Below, piece after piece: positions 1 to 8,158 of a DNA stretch of 64,000 bases. The translations under genes were made by a program, and so were the position numbers. This stretch comes from Burkholderia sp. WSM2232 (GTDB lineage Bacteria; Pseudomonadota; Gammaproteobacteria; Burkholderiales; Burkholderiaceae). The notes beneath the pieces were generated by a model. That model was not told where the DNA came from and did no database searches. It saw only the letters and a list, made by a program, of their open reading frames with translations. The stretch covers positions 130,608-194,607 of the forward strand of contig NZ_AWZV01000003.1 in the NCBI RefSeq assembly GCF_000472545.1. The letters run 5' to 3'. Position 1 is the first letter of the stretch; each line of letters opens with the position of its first letter.

Positions 1-2
1 CG

Positions 3-662
3 GAAGCGGTGCGTCGCAAGCCGTATTCCGTGGTGCTGCTCGACGAGATAGAGAAAGCGCATCCGGACGTGCACGAACTGTTCTTTCAGGTCTTCGACAA
101 GGGCGTGATGGAAGACGGCGAGGGCCGCTCGATCAACTTCCGCAACACGCTGATTCTGCTGACGACGAACATCGGCACGGAACGGATCGCGCAGCTTTGC
201 AGCCGCCCGGCCGCCGTGCCGGATGCCGAGGCGCTCGCGAAGGCGCTGCGCGAGCCGTTACTGGACGTGTTTCCGCCCGCGCTGCTCGGCCGGCTCGTCG
301 CGATTCCGTACTTCCCGCTCAGCGTTGACATGCTGGCGCGAATCGTCACGCTGCAGATGAACCGCATCAAGCGTCGCGTGGAGGAGCGCTACCGCGTGTC
401 GTTCGACTATGACGACGAGGTTATTCGCCTGATCGTCGGGCGCTGCAACGAGAGCGAATCCGGCGGCCGGATGATAGACGCAATACTCACCAACACCATG
501 TTGCCCGCAATCAGCCGCGAGTTCCTGGCGCGGTTGATCGACGGCGGCGAGATCCGGCAGGTTCGCGTAAGCGTAGAGCAGGGCGATTTCGCGTATTCGT
601 TCGACGCCTGCGCGCCGGCTGTCACTGTGCCTGCCGATGCGCCTGCCAATGCGCTGGCATAG
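3..662 (+). CDS. clpV: T6SS sheath-disassembly ATPase ClpV/TssH, C-terminal part (cut by window edge)
   Basis: The reading frame is already open at the left edge, so the start lies outside the window. What remains is the second AAA+ module of a ClpB-type ATPase. The Walker B stretch VVLLDEIEKAHPDV is near the edge, followed by sensor-1 TTNIG and by LLGRL, where an arginine finger would sit, then the small C-terminal lid domain with SESGGRMIDAILTN. In T6SS, ClpV hexamers pull apart the contracted TssBC sheath in the cytoplasm so that it can be reused. The next genes are vgrG, tagH and tssKLM, which favours ClpV over the housekeeping ClpB. The Walker A motif and the N-terminal sheath-binding domain are not visible. 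Confidence 0.93.
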   Translation, partial: EAVRRKPYSVVLLDEIEKAHPDVHELFFQVFDKGVMEDGEGRSINFRNTLILLTTNIGTERIAQLCSRPAAVPDAEALAKALREPLLDVFPPALLGRLVAIPYFPLSVDMLARIVTLQMNRIKRRVEERYRVSFDYDDEVIRLIVGRCNESESGGRMIDAILTNTMLPAISREFLARLIDGGEIRQVRVSVEQGDFAYSFDACAPAVTVPADAPANALA

Positions 663-725
663 CGCGAAGGGCGCGCGTGCCGCGAGGAGCTTGGGTTAAC
701 TGATCTATATGAGGAGTTCAGAAAG

Positions 726-1736
726 TTGAGAGCCATTCCAAAGGTCATTCATATCATCTGGATCGGCGGCGATATACCGCAGCGGAACCGCGATTGCATC
801 GTCACGTTTCCGAGGATGAATCCCGACTGGCAAGTCAATCTCTGGATCGACGCCAACCAGTTGTTGACCGGCGAACGCCGCCGGCAGATCAGCGATCACG
901 TCAGCGCGCAAAGCGGTGGGCGCGTTTCTGTGGAGCAATGGCAAGACGTCGCGCGGAGCCTTGGGGAAAGCGGCGGCGATGCCGCCACGATCAGCTATCT
1001 GAAAGACTATCTGAACCAGCGCGGCGAGACTCTGCGAGGTATGCGCGCGCAGCAGGTCAACTCCATCATCAACTTTTGCGAGGCGAACGGAATCAAGCTG
1101 CGCGAAGTGCAGCGCGACCTGAAGATGGGCAAGAACGCAGCGATTTATCGCAGCGAACTCGTCAATCGCGGCGCCAACTTCGGCTCGGCCAGCGACATCC
1201 TGCGCATCGAGATTCTTTTGCAGTACGGCGGCATTTATGTCGATACGGACGTCAGTTGCGTGAGTCCGCTCGGCGACATTATCTGCCACCAGTCTTATCC
1301 GCGCTTTTCCGCCGTGAATGCCGTGTGGCGCAACGGCGTGAGCGAAAACGACTGGACAAGTGCGGACTGGTGGCGAGCGAATATTCGCGGAGATGATCCG
1401 CCACCCATCAGCAACTCGATCATCGCCAGCCACGCTCGCAGCAATGGCCTGAAGTCGTATAAGACACTCATCCATAGCAGGTTTCGCTCGCTGAAAACCA
1501 GCGACGACCTGCGCGCCCAGTACCTGAACGACGTGCGCGGAAGCACCATCAAGATGACAGGCCCCACCGCGGCGGCCGAGAGCTCCGGCTTCACGAAACT
1601 GCGCGACCAGATGTTCACGGACCTGGCTAGCTCGCAGAGTCCGGATCAGAGCCTTGAGAACAAGCTATTCATGCGCGATAACTGGTATTTCCCGATGCAC
1701 AAGGTGAGAGACAGCTACTTCCACGACTGGCTTTGA
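726..1736 (+). CDS. TcdA/TcdB-like glycosyltransferase, candidate T6SS effector
   Basis: The 336-residue product has the layout of the GT32/GT44 glycosyltransferase group. It opens with PKVIHIIWIGG, continues with NPDWQVNLWID, and has the donor-binding core ASDILRIEILLQYGG followed by YVDTD. The DxD metal/nucleotide-sugar motif is D173-T-D175. No signal peptide or membrane segment is seen. The start is a TTG at 726 preceded by GAGGAG at 711-716, a good spacing; an ATG at 709 is out of frame and stops at once. Known relatives include the catalytic domains of large clostridial toxins, which sugar-modify host GTPases. The gene sits between clpV and vgrG, where T6SS cargo is often encoded, so it may be a secreted effector. 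That role, the sugar donor and the target are inferences. Its base composition looks less GC-rich than the tss genes. Confidence 0.8.
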   Translation: MRAIPKVIHIIWIGGDIPQRNRDCIVTFPRMNPDWQVNLWIDANQLLTGERRRQISDHVSAQSGGRVSVEQWQDVARSLGESGGDAATISYLKDYLNQRGETLRGMRAQQVNSIINFCEANGIKLREVQRDLKMGKNAAIYRSELVNRGANFGSASDILRIEILLQYGGIYVDTDVSCVSPLGDIICHQSYPRFSAVNAVWRNGVSENDWTSADWWRANIRGDDPPPISNSIIASHARSNGLKSYKTLIHSRFRSLKTSDDLRAQYLNDVRGSTIKMTGPTAAAESSGFTKLRDQMFTDLASSQSPDQSLENKLFMRDNWYFPMHKVRDSYFHDWL

Positions 1737-1911
1737 GCCTTGCGTCATCGGTGCCGCTCAGTTTCCCCGCGTTCGACCGCGCGTCACTGCCTTGTCCCGC
1801 TTGCCGTGCGCCGCGTTTGTCGATTTTTTGCTTTCCGAGGAAGGAATAGATCGCGAGTCCCGGCTGTTGTGTTCTTCGAAAGACGAACCAACCGCGTCGG
1901 GAGATAAGGCG

Positions 1912-2592
1912 ATGCCAGCAGGAAAGAACAACGATGGATTCGCGGAACTGTCCACACTGAGCGACAGGAATGTCGTGCAGTTCGTGACGAGGCTCATCCA
2001 GAACTTCGAGCACGGATCGAATCCCCGCTTCACATACCAGAATGTGCTGGCCGACGACGCGAAGGACAACAAGTCGAAGTCCGTGAACCTCATTTCGAAC
2101 GCCGTCGTGATTCCGTGGACAGTGAGCGAAGAAGACGGTACGGAGGACGTCCTTTTTCTCTCTGCGCACGTGAACGCCACGCTGAAAATCGGTCAGCTGA
2201 AAAAGACCTCGCCGCTCAAGATCAATGTCAGCAAGTTCCATCTGACGGTGCGGCGCAAGCGTGTGCAGGACGCGATCCACCAGAGCGGCGTGACGGTCGA
2301 CGTCGGACCCGAGTCGATCCACATTGGTGGGGCGAGCGACGGCGGTTGGGACAAACGTGCCGCGAACCTCGAAACGCTACGCAAGAAGCTGATAGAAGAT
2401 TCGACGCTGCCCGCAAAAGAAAGCTTGATCACCAGCGAAGCACTCAAGGAGATGCTTGACGAGTGGGTCTCCGTGTCGCGTTTCAAAGGCGAGATCCGCG
2501 AGAGCTTCAAAACATCGCTCAAAACGCAGGTCGAGAGAAATGTGAAGTCGGCGGCGAATCTGCCCAGGTTCAGCGTGGACGTGGTCCTTTAG
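1912..2592 (+). CDS. uncharacterised protein between glycosyltransferase and vgrG
   Basis: I do not recognise the family. The frame is open from a TTG at 1792, but ATG 1912 has GGGAG about nine bases upstream and gives 226 residues; I prefer it. No signal peptide, membrane helix or catalytic motif stands out. The N-terminal half is mixed (LSDRNVVQFVTRLIQNFEHG), the centre is rich in beta-prone segments (SNAVVIPWTV, DVLFLSAHVNATLKIG), and the C-terminal third is charged and helical. The 60 bases 1921-1980 contain 32 G/C, against 43 of 60 at 9541-9600 in tssM, so it may have arrived with the glycosyltransferase. From its position it could be an effector, an adaptor/chaperone for loading cargo on VgrG, or an immunity-type partner. 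None of these is shown by the sequence. Confidence 0.7.
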   Translation: MPAGKNNDGFAELSTLSDRNVVQFVTRLIQNFEHGSNPRFTYQNVLADDAKDNKSKSVNLISNAVVIPWTVSEEDGTEDVLFLSAHVNATLKIGQLKKTSPLKINVSKFHLTVRRKRVQDAIHQSGVTVDVGPESIHIGGASDGGWDKRAANLETLRKKLIEDSTLPAKESLITSEALKEMLDEWVSVSRFKGEIRESFKTSLKTQVERNVKSAANLPRFSVDVVL

Positions 2593-2674
2593 CACGCCTG
2601 GACGCTCGCGCCACGCACAACCTGGCGCGCCGCACCGACCGGACTTTCCACGCAACCCGCTCCCGTCAATCATC

Positions 2675-4564
2675 ATGGCTCACGCAATTACGCTCGCCTC
2701 GAACCTCGGCGCCAGTCTGTTGTTCTCGAACATGACCGCGACTGAATCGCTCGGCCGTCTTTTTTCATACCGGATCGAGGCGATCAGCAAGAACCCGCAG
2801 ATCGATTTGCGCGCGCTGCTTGGCACGCCGATGACAGTCAAGCTCGTCACTCCGCAAGGCTATACGCGGTACTTCAACGGTATGGTCAACGAGTGCGAGC
2901 AGGGCGGCTTTGTGAACATCGAAAACATGCGTTACGCCGTCTACACGTTCGGGGTCGTGCCGAAGCCGTGGCTTGCGACACGCCGGCGCGACTGTCGCAT
3001 TTATCGAAGCATGAGCGTGCCGCAGATCGTCAAGTCGGTGCTCGCCGACGCCGGCTATGTAGACCTGAAACTGAGTCTAAGCGGTAGCTACGCTCCGCGC
3101 GACTACTGCGTGCAATACCGCGAGAGCGGCTTTGATTTCATTAGCCGGTTGATGGAGCAGGAAGGCATTTACTACTTTTTCACGCATGCGGACGGTGTGC
3201 ACACCATGGTGCTGGCCGATGCGCTCGGCGCTCACTCACCTGTAGCCGGTTTCGAGCAGATCCCTTATGCGCCGCCTACCGAACGCGGCAAACGCATGAA
3301 GGCGTCTATCAGCGACTGGACCACCGCGCGTGCGATGAATGCAACGCGCGTGCAACTGGACGACTACGACTATCTGAAACCGAAAGCGTCGCTGCTCGCC
3401 ACCGAGGACGTCACCGACAAGGACGATGCCCACAGCGTGAGCGGTCTGGACATCTACGACTACTCGTACGACTACGTGGGCCACGACCAGCGCCTGCAGG
3501 ACGGTCAGCGCTACGCGCAGGTGCGCGTCGACGCGCTCAACGTGCCGATGCTGACGAGCGCCGGGCACACCGACGCATGCGGTCTCGCCACCGGTGCGTT
3601 GTTCAGGCTGAAGGACTTTCCGCTTGCGGAGGCGAATCAGGAGTATCTCGTGATCGAAACCGAGATGCGGCTCGTCGAGCCGGACTACGTGACGGGCGGC
3701 GGCGCGGACGAAGACGAGGAGCCGTTTCACTGCGCGTTCAGGGCGATTCGCAGCCGTCAGCCGTTTCGCACCATGCCGCTCACGCCGCGCCCCGTGATTG
3801 CCGGCCTGCAGACCGCGGTAGTAGAGGGCAACACGCCGGAAGACATTGCGGTCGACAAGTATGGCCGGGTGCAGGTCACGTTCTTCTGGAACCGCCCGGC
3901 CAAGCCGAACGCCCAGAGCTCTTGCCCGGTGCGCGTCGCGCAGATGTGGGCGGGCAAGCGCTGGGGCGCGCAGTTCATTCCGCGCGTGGGGCAGGAGGTG
4001 GTGGTCAGCTTTCTTGACGGCAATCCGGACAGGCCGCTGATTATCGGCAGCGTCTATAACGCGGACAACATGCTGCCGTACAGCCTGCCCGAAAACCGCA
4101 CCCAAAGCGGCGTGAAAACCCGCAGCCTCACCGGCTCCGCCGAGGACTACAACGAGATCCGCTTCGAGGACAAAAAGGGCAGCGAAGAGGTGCTGATTCA
4201 TGCGCAGAAAAATTTGCGCGAGGAATCGGAGCACGACCACGACGTGCAGGTGGCGCGCAACTACACGCTCACGGCCGGCAAGCAGATCAGGCTGGTGACC
4301 GGACTCGCGAGTATCACGTTAAACAGCACGGGCGAGATCGCGATCGAGGGCACCAACGTCACGGTGAACGGCGAACTCAACGTGGCAATGACCTCGGGGC
4401 TCGCGATGGAACTCAATTCCAAAGCGAATCTGAACATCAGTTCGATTGCCGCGATGGAAATCCTGTCCGAGGCCGACTGCCTCGTGCAATCCACCAACCT
4501 GCAACTGATCGGCACGGCCAGCGCAATACTCGGCGGCGCGGCACCGATGATCCTGCCGCTATGA
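2675..4564 (+). CDS. vgrG: T6SS spike protein VgrG/TssI
   Basis: This 629-residue protein is the trimeric spike that tips the Hcp tube and carries effectors out of the cell. Residues 1 to about 370 form the gp27-like hub (LFSYRIEAIS, GFDFISRLMEQEGIYYFF). The gp5-like OB fold follows with KYGRVQVTFFWNR, SCPVRVAQMWAGKRWGAQFIPRVGQEVVVSFLDGNPDRPLIIGSVYN split over that stretch, and then the repetitive beta-helical needle. The length is that of a plain VgrG: it ends at ILPL without an added enzymatic domain, so cargo must bind non-covalently. It starts 82 bases after the unknown gene and overlaps the next gene by ATGA, which suggests co-translation. Confidence 0.96.
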   Translation: MAHAITLASNLGASLLFSNMTATESLGRLFSYRIEAISKNPQIDLRALLGTPMTVKLVTPQGYTRYFNGMVNECEQGGFVNIENMRYAVYTFGVVPKPWLATRRRDCRIYRSMSVPQIVKSVLADAGYVDLKLSLSGSYAPRDYCVQYRESGFDFISRLMEQEGIYYFFTHADGVHTMVLADALGAHSPVAGFEQIPYAPPTERGKRMKASISDWTTARAMNATRVQLDDYDYLKPKASLLATEDVTDKDDAHSVSGLDIYDYSYDYVGHDQRLQDGQRYAQVRVDALNVPMLTSAGHTDACGLATGALFRLKDFPLAEANQEYLVIETEMRLVEPDYVTGGGADEDEEPFHCAFRAIRSRQPFRTMPLTPRPVIAGLQTAVVEGNTPEDIAVDKYGRVQVTFFWNRPAKPNAQSSCPVRVAQMWAGKRWGAQFIPRVGQEVVVSFLDGNPDRPLIIGSVYNADNMLPYSLPENRTQSGVKTRSLTGSAEDYNEIRFEDKKGSEEVLIHAQKNLREESEHDHDVQVARNYTLTAGKQIRLVTGLASITLNSTGEIAIEGTNVTVNGELNVAMTSGLAMELNSKANLNISSIAAMEILSEADCLVQSTNLQLIGTASAILGGAAPMILPL

Positions 4565-5109
4565 CCACGCTTTTCGACGCTGCCCGGCAGATGCGGCTTT
4601 CCGCGCCGGCGAACGCCCGCCTGGAACCGGGCATGACGCCGCGCGGCGCGGTACAGACGCTGCTCGACGACGGACTGGCCGCCGACGCGCTCAGTCTGCT
4701 CGCGCGCCTCCTGCCGCGTCGCTACACGGTTGCGTGGGTATGTCAGTGCGCGAGCCGCGAGGCCCTCGGCGCGCACGACCGCGAAGGTGTTGCGCTTGCC
4801 GAAGCATGGGTGCGTGCGCCGGGCGAGGCGCAGCGGGCCGCTGCGGCATTGTTCGCCAGCGAGCACCGCTACCGGACCATCGGCGCATGGGCATGTGCGT
4901 CAGCCGGCTGGACCGGCGGCAACCTGAATCCACGCAACGAGCAGCCCACGCCGCCGCCCGAACACCTGAGCGCGATTGCGGCAATGGCGGCCGTCACTTA
5001 CATGGCCGCGCTGGTCCCGGCGCAGATCGACGCACGCCGTACGGCGTTCGTGCGCGACGCACTGGGACTGCTCGGCATCCCTAACAGTACGAGCGGAGCG
5101 ACGCAATGA
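4561..5109 (+). CDS. DUF6931-like T6SS-associated protein
   Basis: The 182-residue protein has the motif string AWVCQC, then YRTIGAWACASAGWTGGN and PPPEHLSAIAAMAAVTYMAA. I associate these with the DUF6931 family found beside vgrG genes; that assignment is from memory and is tentative. No signal peptide is seen, and the alanine-rich C-terminal helix is too weak to call a membrane segment. Its start overlaps the vgrG stop as ATGA, and its own stop overlaps tagH in the same way. It is therefore translationally coupled between spike and phosphopeptide-binding protein. A function in VgrG assembly or effector loading is plausible but unproven. Confidence 0.75.
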   Translation: MTTLFDAARQMRLSAPANARLEPGMTPRGAVQTLLDDGLAADALSLLARLLPRRYTVAWVCQCASREALGAHDREGVALAEAWVRAPGEAQRAAAALFASEHRYRTIGAWACASAGWTGGNLNPRNEQPTPPPEHLSAIAAMAAVTYMAALVPAQIDARRTAFVRDALGLLGIPNSTSGATQ

Positions 5110-6746
5110 GAACGGCGCACAGTCTGATTCTTTCGGTGCAGGGCGAACGGGGCGAGCGTCTCGGAGGCCGGCGCGAGCACGTGTTCGACTGTCGGGACGG
5201 CAGCATCGGCCGCTCCGAAGACTGCGACTGGGTACTCGGCACCGAAGGTGTGTCGCGGCTGCACGCTCTGGTGCGCTATCTGAACGGCCTCTATTTCGTC
5301 GAGGACCGCAGCACCAACGGCATGCTGCTCAATGGCGCCGCTCTGCAAAGGGGCGATCCGGCGGCGCTGAAAGACGGTGACCGGTTGCAGATCGATACGT
5401 TCGAGATCGCCGTGCGTGTTGGCGGCGAGACGGTGGAGCAGGACCCTACCTCGCGCGATGCATCGAGAGAGGTTCGCGAAACGGCGGCGCCCGCACCATT
5501 GGCGGTAGCGTCGCCTGTCTCCGACATGGCAGCGGATCGCGTGCAGAACGCCGAGCCGCTCGATCTGAGCGTGCTGCTGCCGTCCCGCGGCGCCGGCGCG
5601 TCTGGCGGCGCAGGCTTTGCCGAAGGTCTGATTCCCGGTGCGGCCGATGCGTCCGCGGCGGGGTCGAGCCTCGATCCGCTCGCGCTCTTTGACGCGCCCC
5701 CTTCGTATTTCGACGAGGCGGCGCCCGGGGGTCCGGCTGCGCCGGACTGGAACCACATGCCGGCGGTCGCGGACCGGTTCCGCCCGCCGCAAGTCGAACA
5801 GCCGCGAGCGAGCGGCCCGCTGCTGCCGGACGATTGGGATGCAACTGCGAGCCGGGTCGAAGCGGGCTCCGGGGAGCAACCCGAGCCGGGCGATGAGGAG
5901 CAGGTCGCGGGAGCATCGGCGGATCAGTCGCACACGCCGAACTCGCCGCAGTCGTCGGATTTGCAGCATTCGCCGCGGGCTAGCGCGGATCTTCCGGATT
6001 CCGCCGTCGCGCCGGTCTCGTCCGTTGCACCGGTCTCGTCCGTTGCGACCGGCGCAGTGGTTTCGCAAATCGGTCCGGTGACAGCGGCACCGGTTACGGA
6101 GCGTTCCGCAACGTCATCAACGTCATCAACGTCATCAGCCAAACCAACATCACCGCCGTCACCACCAACGGCCACTCCGGGCCCCACCACAACCAGCGCG
6201 GTCCCGCCGGCATCCGCCGATGCGCAGTCGCAGCAATTGACCGACATGCTCCACATCGCGGTGGACGCGATGATGGACGTGCTGCGCGCCCGCGCCGAAC
6301 TGAAGAACCGCTTCCGGCTGCCCGCAACGCTCATCCAGCGTTCGGAGAACAACCCGCTCAAGTTCGCGCCGACCGCGCAGGAAGCGGTCCGCAGGCTGTT
6401 CGCGCCGTCGGACGGCGGCTTCCTGTCCGGCAACGCGGCGCTCAACGATGCCGCCGCCGACATCCGCAACCATCAGATGGCAATGCTCGCGGGCGTGCGC
6501 TCGGCGTTCCAGTCGATGCTGGCCCAGTTCGATCCCGCGCGCATCGAAGAGTCGGAAGGCCGCGCGCGACGCTTGCCTCTCGGTGGGCGGCCGCGTCACT
6601 GGGAGCGCTACAAGGAGCAGTTCGACGCGCTCACCCGCGACCCCGACGAATGCTTTCGGCGCCTGTTCGGCGACGAATTCGCGCGGGCTTACGAGCAGCA
6701 GCTCGCGCACCTCAAGGCCCGTGCCATCGACGACCCGCAAGCGTGA
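5106..6746 (+). CDS. tagH: T6SS FHA-domain protein TagH
   Basis: The 546-residue protein begins with a forkhead-associated domain at about residues 25-95: GSIGRSEDCDWVLG, GVSRLHALV and STNGMLLNG are the Gly-Arg, Ser-x-x-His and Asn-Gly positions that bind phosphothreonine. A long low-complexity linker follows (Ala/Pro/Ser-rich, including short 9-bp STS repeats near 6115-6140). The C-terminal TagH domain follows, with FRLPATLIQRSENNPLKF and the RHWERYKEQFDALTRDPDECFRRLFG region. In H1-type T6SS the matching Fha protein is phosphorylated by PpkA, dephosphorylated by PppA, and triggers assembly. Both enzymes are encoded downstream here, which fits. The start overlaps the preceding stop (ATGA). 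Confidence 0.93.
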   Translation: MRTAHSLILSVQGERGERLGGRREHVFDCRDGSIGRSEDCDWVLGTEGVSRLHALVRYLNGLYFVEDRSTNGMLLNGAALQRGDPAALKDGDRLQIDTFEIAVRVGGETVEQDPTSRDASREVRETAAPAPLAVASPVSDMAADRVQNAEPLDLSVLLPSRGAGASGGAGFAEGLIPGAADASAAGSSLDPLALFDAPPSYFDEAAPGGPAAPDWNHMPAVADRFRPPQVEQPRASGPLLPDDWDATASRVEAGSGEQPEPGDEEQVAGASADQSHTPNSPQSSDLQHSPRASADLPDSAVAPVSSVAPVSSVATGAVVSQIGPVTAAPVTERSATSSTSSTSSAKPTSPPSPPTATPGPTTTSAVPPASADAQSQQLTDMLHIAVDAMMDVLRARAELKNRFRLPATLIQRSENNPLKFAPTAQEAVRRLFAPSDGGFLSGNAALNDAAADIRNHQMAMLAGVRSAFQSMLAQFDPARIEESEGRARRLPLGGRPRHWERYKEQFDALTRDPDECFRRLFGDEFARAYEQQLAHLKARAIDDPQA

Positions 6747-6817
6747 GCGCAGCCACCGCGTCAGCGCACCGTCCGCAGCCGGGCGGCGCAAAGAGAACTT
6801 TTGATCGAACCGACACC

Positions 6818-8158
6818 ATGACCCACAGCAACAAAGTCATATGGAGCGAAGGCTTGTTCCTCAGGCCGCAGCACATGCAGCAGCAGGAGCGCTATTTCGA
6901 GCGCTACGTGGAACTGCGCGCTGGCGCGCTGCGCCCGCATGGCTGGGGCTTCCAGGAACTCGAACTCGAACCTGACCTGCTCGCGATAGGCAAGCTCGGC
7001 ATCAAGCGCGCGCGTGGCGTGTTCCCCGACGGCACGCCGTTTTCAATGCCGGGCGACGACCCGTTGCCCGCGCCGCTCGACATCGATCCGAACTGGCGGG
7101 ATCAGATCGTTCATCTGAGCCTGCCGCTGCGCTCGTCGACGCGGCCAGACAGCGGCTGGAGCGGCGCGGGCAGCGCCGATCAGCTATTGCGCTATCGGGT
7201 TCGCGAGACAGAAGTCCACGACGCGTCCGGCAGCATGGAAGGGCTCACCGTGCTCGAAGTCGCGGGCATGAGCACGCGGCTCATGCCGCAGTCGCAGCCC
7301 GCCGAGGGACTGATGCAGATTCCGCTCGCCCGCGTGATCGAATGCCGGGCAGACCGGCGCGTGACGCTCGACGACGGCTTTATGCCGAGCGCATTGCAGA
7401 CTCAGGCGGCCGAGCGTCTGGTGATGTTTCTGTCGGAACTGCTCGGCCTGCTTCACCAGCGCGGCGAAGCGCTCGCGATCCGTGTCACGCAAACGGATCG
7501 GGGCGGTGCCGCGGAGATCGCCGACTTCCTGATGCTTCAGGTCATCAACCGTTATCAGCCGCTCGTCGCGCATCTGGCCGAAGCGCCGCTATTGCATCCG
7601 GAAGCGCTGTACCAGCTGCTGCTCGAACTGGCCGGCGAACTGGCCACCTTCACCGCGCCCGCCAAGCGCGCGCAAAGCTTTCCCGCGTACCGGCACGAAC
7701 TGCTGCGGGAGAGCTTCGAGCCGGTGATCGGCGCATTGAGGATCGCGCTGAGCGCCGTGCTCGAACAGAGCGCGGTGCCTATTCCGCTGCAACAACGCAA
7801 GTACGGCGTGTGGGTCGGCGTGGTGCCCGATTCGACGCTGCTCGACACGGCGACGTTCGTGCTCGCGGCGCGAGCCGACATGAAGGCGGAAGACATGCGC
7901 CGGCAGTTGCCCACGCAATCGAAAATCGGCCCGGTGGAAAGAATCCGCGATCTGGTCAATCTGCAACTGCCGGGCATCGGCGTGTCGTCGATGGCGGTTG
8001 CGCCGCGCCAGTTGCCCTATACGTCCGGCTTCGTGTATTTCGAGTGCGACCGCGGCTCGGCGATGTGGCGCATGCTGAAGACCTCCGGCGGCATCGCAAT
8101 GCATTTCGGCAGCGGCTTTCCCAGTCTCGATCTGCAACTGTGGGCGGTTCGCGCATGA
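6818..8158 (+). CDS. tssK: T6SS baseplate protein TssK
   Basis: ATG 6818 gives a 446-residue protein that begins with the TssK signature KVIWSEGLFLRPQHMQQQER; the open frame upstream to 6650 only overlaps tagH and is not conserved in pattern. TssK trimers connect the baseplate (TssFG) to the TssLM membrane complex in the cytoplasm. The length matches the family (about 445 residues). The centre has RVIECRADRRVTLDDGFMPS, and the C-terminal receptor-binding domain contains PLQQRKYGVWVGVVPD and LPYTSGFVYFECDR. It starts 71 bases after tagH and overlaps tssL by ATGA. Confidence 0.96.
   Translation: MTHSNKVIWSEGLFLRPQHMQQQERYFERYVELRAGALRPHGWGFQELELEPDLLAIGKLGIKRARGVFPDGTPFSMPGDDPLPAPLDIDPNWRDQIVHLSLPLRSSTRPDSGWSGAGSADQLLRYRVRETEVHDASGSMEGLTVLEVAGMSTRLMPQSQPAEGLMQIPLARVIECRADRRVTLDDGFMPSALQTQAAERLVMFLSELLGLLHQRGEALAIRVTQTDRGGAAEIADFLMLQVINRYQPLVAHLAEAPLLHPEALYQLLLELAGELATFTAPAKRAQSFPAYRHELLRESFEPVIGALRIALSAVLEQSAVPIPLQQRKYGVWVGVVPDSTLLDTATFVLAARADMKAEDMRRQLPTQSKIGPVERIRDLVNLQLPGIGVSSMAVAPRQLPYTSGFVYFECDRGSAMWRMLKTSGGIAMHFGSGFPSLDLQLWAVRA

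Noticed and set aside
1792..1911. A longer start (TTG 1792) for the unknown protein upstream of vgrG
   Set aside because: ATG 1912 has a well-spaced GGGAG site, whereas the extension has no ribosome site and looks like non-coding sequence.
4300..4564. A possible enzymatic C-terminal extension on VgrG
   Set aside because: The protein ends after the needle repeats at a normal length; no catalytic motif was found.
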